Source of the DNA: Jeotgalicoccus coquinae
GTDB taxonomy: Bacteria > Bacillota > Bacilli > Staphylococcales > Salinicoccaceae
NCBI RefSeq assembly: GCF_014207425.1
Contig: NZ_JACHFF010000001.1
Location: 62,001-126,000, forward strand
Direction: 5' to 3'
Length of the DNA stretch: 64,000 bases
A program made the position numbers and the translations under genes. Below the pieces are notes generated by a model. The model had not been told where the DNA came from and made no database searches. It saw only the letters and a program-made list of their open reading frames with translations. This document shows, piece after piece, positions 27,430 to 36,767 of the stretch; within the stretch, counting starts at the first letter, position 1; every line of letters begins with the position of its first letter.

Positions 27430-27597
27430 GGGTCATTGTGATTTTGACAAGTACCCGGGGAAGGAGCTGCGGGGTCATTGTGATTTCGACAAGTACCCGG
27501 GAAAGGGGGTGCCGGGTCATTGTGGTTTTGACAAGTACCCGGGAAGGGAGCTGTCGGGTCATTGTGATTTTGACAAGTACCCGGGATAGGGACTGTC
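27430..27597. repeat. Tandem array C: four 42-bp hairpin units
   Basis: 'gggtcattgt' starts at 27430, 27472, 27514 and 27556, a 42-bp period. Each unit folds as CCGGGT..TTGT-loop-ACAA..ACCCGG followed by a purine-rich spacer 'gaaggagctg'. Both strands have open frames by chance of the repeat, but no ribosome binding site or protein-like content supports coding. It lies between terminators of convergent genes. Confidence 0.95.
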
Positions 27598-27634
27598 ACG
27601 CAGATGAGCGATTAATCCTGCGATTTCCCCGCAC

Positions 27635-27663
27635 AAAAAACCGGACGCAGCACCTGCGTCCGG
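27635..27663 (-). terminator. Terminator of the phoPR operon
   Basis: Perfect stem CCGGACGCAG/CTGCGTCCGG at 27641-27650 and 27654-27663, followed on the minus strand by TTTTTT. Confidence 0.9.
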
Positions 27664-27683
27664 GCAATAAATCTTAAATATGT

Positions 27684-29459
27684 CTAATCCTGGGTCTTCG
27701 GCAGTTCCACCGTAAATGTAGAGCCGATGCCTTCTTTACTTTTTACGAATATATTCCCGCCGTGTGATTCAACCAAATGTTTAACGATAGCGAGTCCGAG
27801 TCCGGTACCGCCGGAATGACGGCTCCGTGCCTGGTCAACGCGGTAGAATCGTTCGAATAACCGGTCGAGTGATTCGGCGGGTATGCCCATACCGGTATCC
27901 CGTACAGAAATTACAACTTTCGATGTGCGTTCTTCAACATTGATAAAAATCGCGCCGTTATCCGCCGTGTAGTTCACCGCATTTGCGACCAGATTCAGCA
28001 CGATCTGGCCAAGTCTGTCTTTATCGGCTTCAACGTGAACCGCCTCGTCAATTTCAGGCAGGTGCAGCGTAATATTTTTATCGCGTGCGAACTTGGAAAT
28101 CGTCTGCGTCGAGTTGTTAATAATTTCATTCACGTTAACGTCAGTGATCTGCAGCGGCATTGCCTGCTTCTCGATTTTCGACAGTTCGAGCAGGTCCGTA
28201 ATCAGCCGGTTTAACCGCTCACTTTCGTCGTAAATAATACGCAGGAACTGATCGGATGTTTCTTTGTCGGGAACATCGCCGCTCAGCAGTGTTTCCGCAA
28301 AGCCTTTAACTGAGGTAATCGGCGTCTTGAGTTCGTGCGATACGTTCGCAACGAACTCGCTGCGCATTTTTTCAAGACGTCTGATATTGGTAATATCATG
28401 CATCACAATAATTGCACCGCGCTGATGCCAGCCCTGACTGTAGTACGGCGCAATATGCACGTCCAGAATGCGTTCTTCCGGGAAGTAAATATGGGCTTCG
28501 TCATGCCGCTTCACATTGTCTTCAATCACCGTTTCAATTAAATGATCGATACCGAGCGGACCGAATACATAGCTGTATTCCTTGCCTGTAATTTTCGAAG
28601 TATGTTTCGATAAAAATCGCTCTGTTGCATGGTTCGTCAAATCGACGAAACCTTTATCGTCAATCAGTACAACGCCGCTCACCAGGTTCGACAGTATACT
28701 GTTTAACTGCTTTTCGCTTTCTTCTATTTCATTCACGTGCGCCTGCAGACTTGCCGCGAGCGCGTTAACGGATGTATTTAAATTACCGATTTCCCCGGAA
28801 TAGTCTGCATTGATGCGCGCACTGTAATCTTTATTCTGCAGCCGCTTCGTCACATTAATTACTCTGTTAATCGGCTTCGTAATGTTATAGCTTAACAGTG
28901 CGGCGGAAATTACAGAAACGAGCAGAATGATAAACAGAATCGCACTCAGCGTCGTCCAGATGGCACTGATGGCATTATCGATTGATTCCGTCGTAATAGA
29001 TGTTCTGACGGCACCGATAATTTCACCATCGGCTTTAACCGGAGTCGCGACGTACATCATCGAAGTATCTTTCGTATCGCTGAGGCGTGTGGAGGAACCC
29101 ACGTCCTGATTGCGCACGAGCACCGCATCAATTTCCGGGCGGTCAATATGATTATCCATCGTTTCAATATCGCTTTCAGAATCGGCAATTACTGTACCGT
29201 CTTTCCCGATAATCGTATAGCGCAGCGTAATTTCCTCATTGAAATGACTTGTCCATTCATCAAGCGTTTTGCGGTCTTCATCGAGCCCGCCGAGCGTAAT
29301 TACTTCCGACACCAGCTGGGCATTTTCTATCAGGTGGTCTTCCGTCATATCTGTATATGTATTCTGAATGATTGAGCTGATAAAAAACCACAGCACGAGA
29401 ATAAATGTTATCGATAATATTAAATACGATCCTGTGATTTTCAGCCACAGTCTCTGCAT
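27684..29459 (-). CDS. phoR: PhoR-type sensor histidine kinase
   Basis: 591 residues: TM1 about 9-31, extracellular domain 32-165, TM2 about 167-190, HAMP to about 245, PAS about 250-355, HisKA with '[19 protein letters not shown]' (phospho-acceptor His375) and a C-terminal HATPase with 'DTGMGIP' and '[19 protein letters not shown]'. This TM-PhoR-TM-HAMP-PAS-kinase layout is that of Firmicute PhoR (phosphate limitation). It begins immediately after the phoP stop codon. WalK has a similar layout, but the length and partner favour PhoR. Confidence 0.82.
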   Translation of the reverse strand: MQRLWLKITGSYLILSITFILVLWFFISSIIQNTYTDMTEDHLIENAQLVSEVITLGGLDEDRKTLDEWTSHFNEEITLRYTIIGKDGTVIADSESDIETMDNHIDRPEIDAVLVRNQDVGSSTRLSDTKDTSMMYVATPVKADGEIIGAVRTSITTESIDNAISAIWTTLSAILFIILLVSVISAALLSYNITKPINRVINVTKRLQNKDYSARINADYSGEIGNLNTSVNALAASLQAHVNEIEESEKQLNSILSNLVSGVVLIDDKGFVDLTNHATERFLSKHTSKITGKEYSYVFGPLGIDHLIETVIEDNVKRHDEAHIYFPEERILDVHIAPYYSQGWHQRGAIIVMHDITNIRRLEKMRSEFVANVSHELKTPITSVKGFAETLLSGDVPDKETSDQFLRIIYDESERLNRLITDLLELSKIEKQAMPLQITDVNVNEIINNSTQTISKFARDKNITLHLPEIDEAVHVEADKDRLGQIVLNLVANAVNYTADNGAIFINVEERTSKVVISVRDTGMGIPAESLDRLFERFYRVDQARSRHSGGTGLGLAIVKHLVESHGGNIFVKSKEGIGSTFTVELPKTQD

Positions 29460-30152
29460 TTAATCCTGTCCTTCCATCTTGTACCCGAAGCCGCGGATCG
29501 TTCTGATATAAACCGGCTGCTTCGTGTCCGCTTCAATTTTTTCACGCAGGTGGCTGATATGGACATCCACGATACGTGTATCGCCGTCGTAGTGGAAATC
29601 CCACACGCCGTTTAACAGCTGGTCGCGGCTTAATACTTTACCGCGGTGGTTTGCCAGATACAGGAGCAGTTCAAACTCTTTCGGTGTTAATACAAGCTGT
29701 TCACCTTTAAACATCACCATGTATTTGTCCGGATGAATTTCCAGTTCGCCGATTTTGATTACTTCATCTTTTGCTTCTGCAGTCACCAGGTTCGTCCGGC
29801 GTAAAATAGCTTTCACGCGTGCAACCACTTCTCTCGGACTGAACGGTTTAGTCATATAGTCATCTGCACCCAGTTCAAGACCGAGAATTTTATCGAATTC
29901 ATCGTCTTTTGCTGTCAACATTAAAATAGGTGTATTAATTTTTTCCTGGCGGAGTGTTTTACACACATCCATGCCGTCTATTCCCGGCAGCATCAGGTCG
30001 AGTACGATTAACGTCAGGTCTTCATTCGTAGCAATTTCAAGTGCATCGTTGCCGTTCTCCGCTGTGAGTACTTCAAATCCACTCTGTTCCAGGTTGAATT
30101 TCAGTAATGTTAAAATTGATGGTTCGTCATCAACGACTAGCAGCTTTTTCAT
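29460..30152 (-). CDS. phoP: PhoP-type response regulator
   Basis: 230 residues: receiver domain with 'VVDDEPSILTLLKFNLEQSG' and phospho-acceptor Asp52 ('LIVLDLMLPG'), conserved Lys in 'MTKPFSPRE', and an OmpR-type winged helix ending 'DVHISHLREKIE' and 'IRTIRGFGYKME'. It is first in a two-gene operon with the PhoR-type kinase and would bind phosphate-regulon promoters when phosphorylated. The identification rests on the pair together. Confidence 0.82.
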   Translation of the reverse strand: MKKLLVVDDEPSILTLLKFNLEQSGFEVLTAENGNDALEIATNEDLTLIVLDLMLPGIDGMDVCKTLRQEKINTPILMLTAKDDEFDKILGLELGADDYMTKPFSPREVVARVKAILRRTNLVTAEAKDEVIKIGELEIHPDKYMVMFKGEQLVLTPKEFELLLYLANHRGKVLSRDQLLNGVWDFHYDGDTRIVDVHISHLREKIEADTKQPVYIRTIRGFGYKMEGQD

Positions 30153-30358
30153 CTATAATGCCCTCCGTAAATTTCTTTATATTACAACAACTACATTTTA
30201 GCACAATTCATACAATTATCAGACGAACTTTACACCATCTTAACAATAGGGCGGAATGCCCATATATTGTAAATCAATAAAATGATTTCACCCCGTGTCT
30301 ATGCTAAAATCAGAGGTGAATCGTTTACTTAAATTTAATATATTAATGAGTGAAAATA

Positions 30359-31360
30359 ATGGATAACAGATATTCAAGACAGTTGCTTTATTCTAATATT
30401 GGTGTTCAGGGACAGCGTCTGCTCGGGGAAAAGACAGTGGTTATTGTCGGCCTTGGGGCGCTCGGTTCACTGTCGTCGGAAATACTCGCGCGGGCAGGCG
30501 TCGGCAAACTGATTTTAATTGACCGCGACTATGTGGAACTGACGAATCTGCAGCGCCAGACGTTATATAACGAAGAGGATGCAGAACTAAAAAAACCGAA
30601 AGCCGTTGCCGCATACGATAAACTATCCAAAATTAACAGCGAAATCGATATCGAAGTGCATGTCGCACATTGTGATACAGGTTTAATTGAGTCGGTGGCT
30701 AAGAATGCCGATCTGCTGCTGGACGGTACGGACAACTTCGATACACGCATGCTGATTAACGATGCGGCATTTAAATTCGGTATTCCGTGGATTTACGCTG
30801 CATGTGTGGAAGGCTCATATTCGAGTGCAGCATTCGTCCCTGAAGAAACACCGTGCTTCAGATGCTTAACGCCGGTGCTGCCGTCGACGACATTGACGTG
30901 CGACACCGCAGGCGTTATCTCGCCGGCAGTCCATATGGCCGTCAGCAACCAGGTCACGACCGCAATTAAAATACTGACGGAACAATTTTCAGCACCGTAC
31001 CTTATGCATATCGGCAACGTCTGGGATATGGACTATATGAAGTTCAATATCGGGAATATGACGGAAGCTGCTTGTCCGACGTGCCGGACTAAAGAATTCC
31101 CGGAACTGAACCGCACGGAATCGAACGCAATGAAATTCTGCGGACGAGATATGATTCAGGTTATCGATGGACGACTGACTGAAAGTGTAGTGACGAAAAC
31201 ACTGAAGCAGGCGGACATTGACTATAAGAAGACACCGTACTTTATCGAGTTTAATTACGGAAGTACAAGAATCGTCAGTTTTTCAAACGGCAGAATGCTG
31301 ATGCATAATGTCGAAAATTTAAATAAAGCACGTACGATCGTCAATCAACTATTTGGCTAG
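30359..31360 (+). CDS. moeB: MoeB/ThiF-type E1-like adenylyltransferase
   Basis: 333 residues. 'RYSRQLLYSNIGVQGQ' and 'VVIVGLGALGS' (nucleotide loop) open the ThiF/MoeB fold. Two CxxC pairs ('CFRC', 'CPTC') bind zinc, and the crossover-loop Cys is in 'LTCDTAG'. It adenylates the C-terminal Gly-Gly of MoaD for sulfur loading. Length is normal for staphylococcal MoeB, with a short C-terminal extension instead of a clear rhodanese domain. I prefer ATG 30359 to GTG 30350; the ribosome binding site is weak for either. First gene of the molybdenum cofactor region. Confidence 0.88.
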   Translation: MDNRYSRQLLYSNIGVQGQRLLGEKTVVIVGLGALGSLSSEILARAGVGKLILIDRDYVELTNLQRQTLYNEEDAELKKPKAVAAYDKLSKINSEIDIEVHVAHCDTGLIESVAKNADLLLDGTDNFDTRMLINDAAFKFGIPWIYAACVEGSYSSAAFVPEETPCFRCLTPVLPSTTLTCDTAGVISPAVHMAVSNQVTTAIKILTEQFSAPYLMHIGNVWDMDYMKFNIGNMTEAACPTCRTKEFPELNRTESNAMKFCGRDMIQVIDGRLTESVVTKTLKQADIDYKKTPYFIEFNYGSTRIVSFSNGRMLMHNVENLNKARTIVNQLFG

Positions 31361-31373
31361 GAGCGGATTTTAA

Positions 31374-31880
31374 ATGAGTATTGTGGACAGAATAGATAGA
31401 GATATCAAAGTGGCGGTACTGACAGTCAGTGATACGCGTGACAAGTCAACGGATAAGGGCGGCAAGCTCGTTATCGACTACATCAATACAGTGAACGCAT
31501 TTGTACCGGACGAGCATTATGAAATTGTGAAAGACGATATCGATACGATCCAGAACGCAGTGAAGAAACACCTTGCGGCAGGTGTGGACGCTGTCATTAC
31601 GACAGGCGGCACAGGCATCGCAAGACGCGACGTCACGATTGAAGCGGTCACGCCGCTGTTCGACAAAGAAATCGAAGGTTTCGGCGAACTGTTCCGTATG
31701 CTGAGCTATACGGAAGACATCGGTTCACGCAGCCTGTTGTCACGCGCAGCAGCAGGCACCCACGATAACCAGCTGATTATTTCACTGCCGGGTTCAAGCG
31801 GAGCGGTGAAACTCGGTATGGAAAAACTTGTGATGCCGGAACTGAATCACCTGGTATTTGAACTGACTAAGGAAAACTAG
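31374..31880 (+). CDS. moaB: Molybdopterin adenylyltransferase-like MoaB
   Basis: 168 residues of the MoaB/Mog fold: '[17 protein letters not shown]', '[18 protein letters not shown]' and '[16 protein letters not shown]'. It would adenylate molybdopterin before molybdate insertion by MoeA. GGAG lies nine bases upstream of ATG 31374, 13 bases after moeB, so the two form an operon. It is separated from the convergent moaC by array D. Confidence 0.92.
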   Translation: MSIVDRIDRDIKVAVLTVSDTRDKSTDKGGKLVIDYINTVNAFVPDEHYEIVKDDIDTIQNAVKKHLAAGVDAVITTGGTGIARRDVTIEAVTPLFDKEIEGFGELFRMLSYTEDIGSRSLLSRAAAGTHDNQLIISLPGSSGAVKLGMEKLVMPELNHLVFELTKEN

Positions 31881-31907
31881 GGTGTATTCGGGGGTGACTG
31901 TGCTCCA

Positions 31908-32071
31908 CATTGAGACGAATACGAAGTTTTGTCCCAATGAGCACGTCACATTGAGACAATTAAAGTCTAACGTCCCATCGAAAGCAGTTCATTGAGACGA
32001 TAAAGGTTAATCATCTCATCGAGCACGTCACATCGAGACAAATACGATTATTCGTCTCAATGAGCGCGCAA
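31908..32071. repeat. Tandem array D: four 41-bp hairpin units
   Basis: 'cattgagac' or 'catcgagac' starts at 31908, 31949, 31990 and 32031, an exact 41-bp period. Each unit has CATTGAGAC...GTCTCAATG-like arms around an AT-rich loop and the spacer 'agcacgtca'. The loops differ strongly between units while the arms are kept, best seen in the last unit (GAGACaAATA/TATTcGTCTC). It lies between convergent moaB and moaC. Confidence 0.95.
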
Positions 32072-32091
32072 CATCACCACCCGCACTCCCC

Positions 32092-32125
32092 AAAAAATCC
32101 GCCTGCTCACTCGAGCAGACGGATT
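32092..32125 (-). terminator. Terminator of moaC
   Basis: AATCCGcCTGCTC/GAGCAGaCGGATT stem. The A run at its left gives a T tail on the minus strand. Confidence 0.85.
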
Positions 32126-32134
32126 CAATCATAT

Positions 32135-32611
32135 TTACGCTTTGTAGTCGCCGGATTTTCCGCCTGACTTTTCAAGGAGTTTTGTTTCTTTAATAATCAT
32201 TCCCTTATCGAGGGCTTTGCACATATCATATACGGTCAAAGCTGCAGCGCTTGCTGCCGTCAGAGCTTCCATTTCAACGCCGGTTTTGCCCGTCGTTTTA
32301 ACTGTCGCTTCAATAATCAGCGTACAGGCATCCTGTGTTTCCCAGCGGAACGAGATGTCAATGCCTGAAAGTGGCAGCGGGTGGCACATCGGAATAATCT
32401 GATGCGTATTTTTCGCAGCCATAATGCCTGCAACCTGTGCGACACCGAGAACATCGCCTTTTTTCACAGTGCCTTCAGTAATGCCGAGGTAAATGTTCTC
32501 CGGTACGACGAGCATTGCCTGTGCAGTTGCACTGCGTTTCGTTACTGATTTATCTGATATATCGACCATTCTGGCACGGCCTTCATCATTAAAATGCGTG
32601 AAATTGGACAT
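32135..32611 (-). CDS. moaC: Cyclic pyranopterin monophosphate synthase MoaC
   Basis: 158 residues. '[18 protein letters not shown]' at the N-terminus, '[14 protein letters not shown]' and '[25 protein letters not shown]' are classic MoaC segments. It converts the MoaA product to cyclic pyranopterin monophosphate. It is transcribed opposite to the rest of the cofactor genes, as I recall for staphylococci, sharing a divergent promoter region (32612-32711) with moeA. Confidence 0.95.
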   Translation of the reverse strand: MSNFTHFNDEGRARMVDISDKSVTKRSATAQAMLVVPENIYLGITEGTVKKGDVLGVAQVAGIMAAKNTHQIIPMCHPLPLSGIDISFRWETQDACTLIIEATVKTTGKTGVEMEALTAASAAALTVYDMCKALDKGMIIKETKLLEKSGGKSGDYKA

Positions 32612-32711
32612 TTTAATCCTCCCATTTAGTACAATAAGTAGTAAGTAATCAAATTATATCAGACATTAAGACAAAACGATAAATATCTTAAATACAGCGA
32701 GGATGATAGAA

Positions 32712-33971
32712 ATGACTTTAAACAGAACACCGGTTCATGTAAACGATGCAGTAGCTAAATTGATGGAGCGTGTCACTTCTTTAAGTACGGAAACTGTCGG
32801 CTACAACGACAGCTACGGCAGAGTGCTGGCGAAAGATTTAACAGCGACGTCTGATGTTCCGTTATTTACTAAATCTGCAATGGACGGTTTTGCGATTAAC
32901 TCAAAACATTCTGAAGGGGCTTCAGGCGTCAGCAGAGTCGCGTTCAAAGTAGTGGAGGAAGTGCCTGCAGGCAGTTCGAGTGATTACGTGTTAAAAGAAA
33001 ATGAAGCATTCCGAATTATGACCGGCGCGGAAATTCCGGAGTCGGCGGATACAGTCGTGATGTTTGAACAGACGAAAGAAACAGATGGCGGCTTCACGGT
33101 ACGCCGTGAATTTAAAACAGGAGAAAACATCGCCGAAAAGGGTGAAGAGTGTTCAGTCGGCGACGTAATCGTAGAAAGAGGCACGATGATTAACCCGGGG
33201 ACTGTCGCAACGCTTGCAACTTTCGGCTACAGCGAAGTGGAAGTGTTCAAACAGCCGGTTGTGGGTGTTCTATCTACAGGAACGGAACTGCTGGAAGTTG
33301 AAGACGAACTCGAACGCGGCAAAATCCGCAACTCGAATACACCGATGGTGCTCGGCCAGCTGAAACGCATGGGCATCGCAGGGAAACACTATAAACTTGA
33401 GACAGATGATTTCGATACGTTATATACGCGTATTAAATCAATGCTCGACGAAGTGGACGTTATTATTACGACAGGCGGCGTTTCGGTCGGAGACTACGAC
33501 CTGCTGCCGAAAATATATGATGAGCTTGGCGCGGAAGTATTATTTAACAAAGTCGCAATGCGTCCGGGCAGTGTCACAACTGTAAGTGCTTTAGGCGATA
33601 AACTGCTCTTCGGCCTGAGCGGCAACCCGTCCGCATGTTATTCAGGGTTCGAGTTATTCGCACGTCCTGCGCTGAACTTAATGCAGGAAGCGGCACTGCC
33701 GTTCGCGCCGATTGTTGATGCGGTGCTCGATGAAGATCACACAAAACCGAACCCGTTCTCGCGTTTTATCCGTGCAGAGCTGTTTTTTAAAGAAGGAAAA
33801 ATTTATGCACGGCCATCGGGATTCAATAAATCAAACGCAGTCACATCAATCGCACGAAGCAACGGCGTAATCGTCCTGCCGGGCGGAACACGCGGCTTTG
33901 AAAAAGGTGATGCTGTGAAGGTTATGATGACCGATGTAACAACCGGTGCAGACAGTTTCGGGGTGGAGTAA
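32712..33971 (+). CDS. moeA: Molybdopterin molybdenumtransferase MoeA
   Basis: About 419 residues: N-terminal MoeA domain ('DVPLFTKSAMDGFAI', 'IMTGAEIPESADTVV'), the MoCF-binding domain with 'ITTGGVSVGDYDLLP' and 'LFGLSGNPSACYSGFEL', and the C-terminal beta-barrel. It inserts molybdate into adenylated molybdopterin. GAGG at 32699-32702 is nine bases from ATG 32712 but abuts ATG 32703, so I take 32712. First gene of a tightly packed operon ending with moaA. Confidence 0.93.
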   Translation: MTLNRTPVHVNDAVAKLMERVTSLSTETVGYNDSYGRVLAKDLTATSDVPLFTKSAMDGFAINSKHSEGASGVSRVAFKVVEEVPAGSSSDYVLKENEAFRIMTGAEIPESADTVVMFEQTKETDGGFTVRREFKTGENIAEKGEECSVGDVIVERGTMINPGTVATLATFGYSEVEVFKQPVVGVLSTGTELLEVEDELERGKIRNSNTPMVLGQLKRMGIAGKHYKLETDDFDTLYTRIKSMLDEVDVIITTGGVSVGDYDLLPKIYDELGAEVLFNKVAMRPGSVTTVSALGDKLLFGLSGNPSACYSGFELFARPALNLMQEAALPFAPIVDAVLDEDHTKPNPFSRFIRAELFFKEGKIYARPSGFNKSNAVTSIARSNGVIVLPGGTRGFEKGDAVKVMMTDVTTGADSFGVE

Positions 33972-34442
33972 ATGAAAACCTTACAGATAGCAGGCTATAA
34001 AAATACCGGGAAAACAACGCTGATTCTCGATTTTGTAAAGTTATTAAAACAGCACGGCTATACTGTTGCGATTATTAAACATCACCACGTTGAAGAAATC
34101 GTGCCGAACGATACAGATACCGGCAGATTTTATGAAGCGGGGGCAGATTATACAGCATTCAATATGCCGGGGCATTCCGTTATGACCGAACGTCCGGAAA
34201 AACCGCTGACAGTACAGCTGCAGCGTTTCCAGACCGAAGGTGTGGACTTCGTCCTCGTTGAAGGCTATAAAAAGGAAAACTACTCGAAAATTATCCTGAC
34301 ATATTCGTTCACTGAAGGCAAAACGGATATTAACGAAATCGGTCTGACGAACGTGTTAAACCGTTTTGATATGCGTTATGATATGGATAATGCAATGGAC
34401 TGGTTTAAAGAATGGAGCAATATTGGCAATGAAAATGTTTGA
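33972..34442 (+). CDS. mobB: Molybdopterin-guanine dinucleotide biosynthesis adaptor MobB
   Basis: 156 residues with P-loop 'GYKNTGKTTLI' near the N-terminus, 'VAIIKHHHVEEI' and 'DFVLVEGYKKENYSKI', typical of the MobB GTPase. It is thought to assist MobA in forming the guanine dinucleotide cofactor. It starts immediately after the moeA stop and overlaps moaE by 14 bases. Confidence 0.93.
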   Translation: MKTLQIAGYKNTGKTTLILDFVKLLKQHGYTVAIIKHHHVEEIVPNDTDTGRFYEAGADYTAFNMPGHSVMTERPEKPLTVQLQRFQTEGVDFVLVEGYKKENYSKIILTYSFTEGKTDINEIGLTNVLNRFDMRYDMDNAMDWFKEWSNIGNENV

Positions 34443-34872
34443 AGTTACATTTGATGAACTGGATATAAACAATTATCACCGGATGACCGTAAACGAACAT
34501 CAGGGTGCTGTTTGTACATTTACAGGACATGTCCGTGAATGGACAAAAGGCACGCGTACTGTACATCTGGAATATGAAGCGTATATTCCGATGGCGGAAA
34601 AGATGCTTGCACAGATCGGCGATGAAATATCGGAACGATGGCCGGGCGTGATTACAGCAATCGGCCACCGTATCGGCAAGCTTGAAATTTCCGATATCGC
34701 AGTTGTAATCGTCACGAGCTCGCCGCACCGTACAGACAGCTACCGTGCGAATGAATACGCAGTGGAACGGTTAAAAGAAATCGTACCGATCTGGAAAAAA
34801 GAAATATGGGAAGACGGCGAAGAATGGATTGGCGATTCCCGTAAATATCATCCAAGTGTGGAGGGAAAATAA
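34429..34872 (+). CDS. moaE: Molybdopterin synthase large subunit MoaE
   Basis: 147 residues: 'GAVCTFTGHVREWTKG', 'LEYEAYIPMAEKML', 'IGHRIGKLEISDIAVVIVTS' and 'VPIWKKEIWEDGEEWI', with the catalytic lysines in the last segment. It adds two sulfurs, carried by MoaD, to precursor Z. ATG 34429 lies inside the end of mobB; a longer upstream reading is just overlap in another frame. Confidence 0.94.
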   Translation: MKMFEVTFDELDINNYHRMTVNEHQGAVCTFTGHVREWTKGTRTVHLEYEAYIPMAEKMLAQIGDEISERWPGVITAIGHRIGKLEISDIAVVIVTSSPHRTDSYRANEYAVERLKEIVPIWKKEIWEDGEEWIGDSRKYHPSVEGK

Positions 34873-35106
34873 ATGGAAATTAAAGTTTTTGCGAGTATAA
34901 AAGAAAAAATCGGCAGTGACACAATTGATTTATTTATCGGTGACTCAATTACAGTAGGCGAGTTAAAGAATCATATTTTTATCGACTATCCTGAACTGGA
35001 CGGCGAAGTGTTCCAGGTCGCTAAAAATGAATCATTTGTAAAAGATGACGAAGTCGTTACATCGGACGATACTGTGGCATTAATCCCGCCGGTAAGCGGA
35101 GGCTGA
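34873..35106 (+). CDS. moaD: Molybdopterin synthase sulfur carrier MoaD
   Basis: 77 residues, ubiquitin-like, ending 'LIPPVSGG'. The C-terminal Gly-Gly is the site of adenylation by MoeB and thiocarboxylation. It begins directly after the moaE stop, so the two synthase subunits are made together. Confidence 0.95.
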   Translation: MEIKVFASIKEKIGSDTIDLFIGDSITVGELKNHIFIDYPELDGEVFQVAKNESFVKDDEVVTSDDTVALIPPVSGG

Positions 35107-35108
35107 AG

Positions 35109-35675
35109 ATGATTGGCGTTATTTTAGCCGGCGGCAAATCGAGCCGTTTCGGTGAAGATAAGTCACTTTATGAACTCGACGGCATGCCGATGTATGAACA
35201 TGTCGCACAATCGTTGGAAAATGTTCAAGCAATAGACGGGATTGTCGTTAATACAAATGATAAACTGAAGACACGCTTCAAAAATTATAAAGTAATTGTC
35301 GATGATCCGGATTATATTGATCACGGACCGCTCGGCGGGCTGTATGCTGCGGCAAAAGAGTATCCGGGAAAACCGTTAATGATTGTCTCATGTGATACAC
35401 CATATGTGGGTTCAGCATGGCTGAATATACTGGCGGACGAAGCCCGGAAAACAGGCAACACGACCATTACGACTGATAATGACAGAGAGCATCCGCTCAT
35501 CGGGGTTTATCAGCATGACACTCTGGCTGAACTGTTAAAGAATCAGCTTGAGACGAAAAGGTTAAGTTTAAAAGCGTTTTTCGAGAATCTCAATGTCGAT
35601 TACATAAACATTGAGTCCTATAATCTCAATAGTACGACGCTGGTTAATATCAATCGGAAGACTGATATTAAATAA
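35109..35675 (+). CDS. mobA: Molybdenum cofactor guanylyltransferase MobA
   Basis: 188 residues: '[17 protein letters not shown]' (nucleotide-binding motif) and 'GPLGGLYAA', then 'IVSCDTPYV'. It transfers GMP to the molybdenum cofactor, so the dinucleotide form is expected, as needed by formate dehydrogenase or nitrate reductase. It starts two bases after moaD, whose final codons hold its GGAGG. Confidence 0.93.
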   Translation: MIGVILAGGKSSRFGEDKSLYELDGMPMYEHVAQSLENVQAIDGIVVNTNDKLKTRFKNYKVIVDDPDYIDHGPLGGLYAAAKEYPGKPLMIVSCDTPYVGSAWLNILADEARKTGNTTITTDNDREHPLIGVYQHDTLAELLKNQLETKRLSLKAFFENLNVDYINIESYNLNSTTLVNINRKTDIK

Positions 35676-35686
35676 GGAGGAATTAC

Positions 35687-36712
35687 ATGGCTCAGGTAGT
35701 TACAGATAAATTTGGCCGTCCGATCAGGGACTTAAGAATATCGGTCACTGATAAATGTAACTTCAGATGCCGATACTGCATGCCGAAAGAGATTTTCGGT
35801 GATGATTTTGAATTCTTAAAGCGCGAACAGCTGCTTTCATTTGATGAAATTGAAAGGCTCGCAAGAATTTATGCAAGTCTTGGTGTGAAGAAGTTACGCT
35901 TAACAGGCGGGGAACCGATGATGAGAAAAGACCTTCATGAATTAATCGCAAGATTAAATGTTATTGAAGGAATTGAAGATATCGGTTTAACAACGAATGG
36001 ACTGCTGCTTAAAAAGCACGGTAAGAAATTGTATGATGCAGGACTGCGACGCATTAATATTAGTCTCGATGCAATGGACGACGAGCTGTTCGGCAAAATT
36101 AACGACCGCGGTATCGGTACGTCACGCATCCTTGAACAAATTGAGTATGCGATTAGTCTCGGATTCCAGATTAAAATCAACATGGTTGTGCAAAAAGGCT
36201 TAAACGAGCAGGAAATACTGCCGATGGCGAGATACTTTAAAAATCTGCCGGTCACATTGCGTTTCATTGAATTTATGGATGTCGGCAACGACAACGGCTG
36301 GAACTTCGATAAAGTAGTCAGTAAAAAAGAAATACTTGAAACACTGCAGACTGAATTTGATCTTGAGCCGCTGGATCCGGCATATTACGGTGAAGTGGCG
36401 AAAGTGTATAAGCATAATGATGCTGCGGATTCGTACCTTGGATTTATTACGAGTGTCTCCGAAAGTTTCTGTTCAACCTGTACGAGAGCAAGACTGTCAT
36501 CTGACGGTAAATTCTACGGCTGTCTGTTCGCAGTCGACGGTTTCGATATTAAGACACTGATGCGGGATGGTATCAGCGACGAGGAACTGACAGAAGTACT
36601 GATGGGTGTATGGGACAAACGTGATGACCGTTATTCGGAAATCAGAACTGAAATTACAGAAGAAATGCGCCAAAAGAGAAAGAAAATCAACATGAGCTAC
36701 ATCGGCGGTTAA
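35687..36712 (+). CDS. moaA: GTP 3',8-cyclase MoaA
   Basis: 341 residues, a radical SAM enzyme. The first cluster cysteines are in '[13 protein letters not shown]' (Cys24, 28, 31), '[14 protein letters not shown]' binds SAM, and the C-terminal cluster is in '[18 protein letters not shown]'. The C-terminus ends in Gly-Gly, as required for activity. It catalyses the first step of molybdopterin synthesis. AAGGAGG precedes ATG 35687. Last gene of the operon. Confidence 0.95.
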   Translation: MAQVVTDKFGRPIRDLRISVTDKCNFRCRYCMPKEIFGDDFEFLKREQLLSFDEIERLARIYASLGVKKLRLTGGEPMMRKDLHELIARLNVIEGIEDIGLTTNGLLLKKHGKKLYDAGLRRINISLDAMDDELFGKINDRGIGTSRILEQIEYAISLGFQIKINMVVQKGLNEQEILPMARYFKNLPVTLRFIEFMDVGNDNGWNFDKVVSKKEILETLQTEFDLEPLDPAYYGEVAKVYKHNDAADSYLGFITSVSESFCSTCTRARLSSDGKFYGCLFAVDGFDIKTLMRDGISDEELTEVLMGVWDKRDDRYSEIRTEITEEMRQKRKKINMSYIGG

Positions 36713-36717
36713 ATTAC

Positions 36718-36750
36718 AAAAAACGTGAAGGGGACTCTTCACGTTTTTTG
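36718..36750 (+). terminator. Terminator after moaA
   Basis: AAAAACGTGAAG/CTTCACGTTTTT hairpin. It sits close to the next gene and its ribosome binding site. Confidence 0.88.
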
Positions 36751-36767
36751 TGTCTGAAGGTGAGAAT

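Noticed and set aside
27380-27677. Proteins encoded by array C on either strand ('GHCDFDKYPG' or 'GTCQNHNDP' repeats)
   Set aside because: The open frames exist only because a 42-bp unit is divisible by three. There is no ribosome binding site and the region lies between two terminators.
36750-36767. GTG start at 36750 for the CydD-like protein
   Set aside because: It lies in the moaA terminator and lacks a ribosome binding site, while ATG 36768 has AAGGTGAG.
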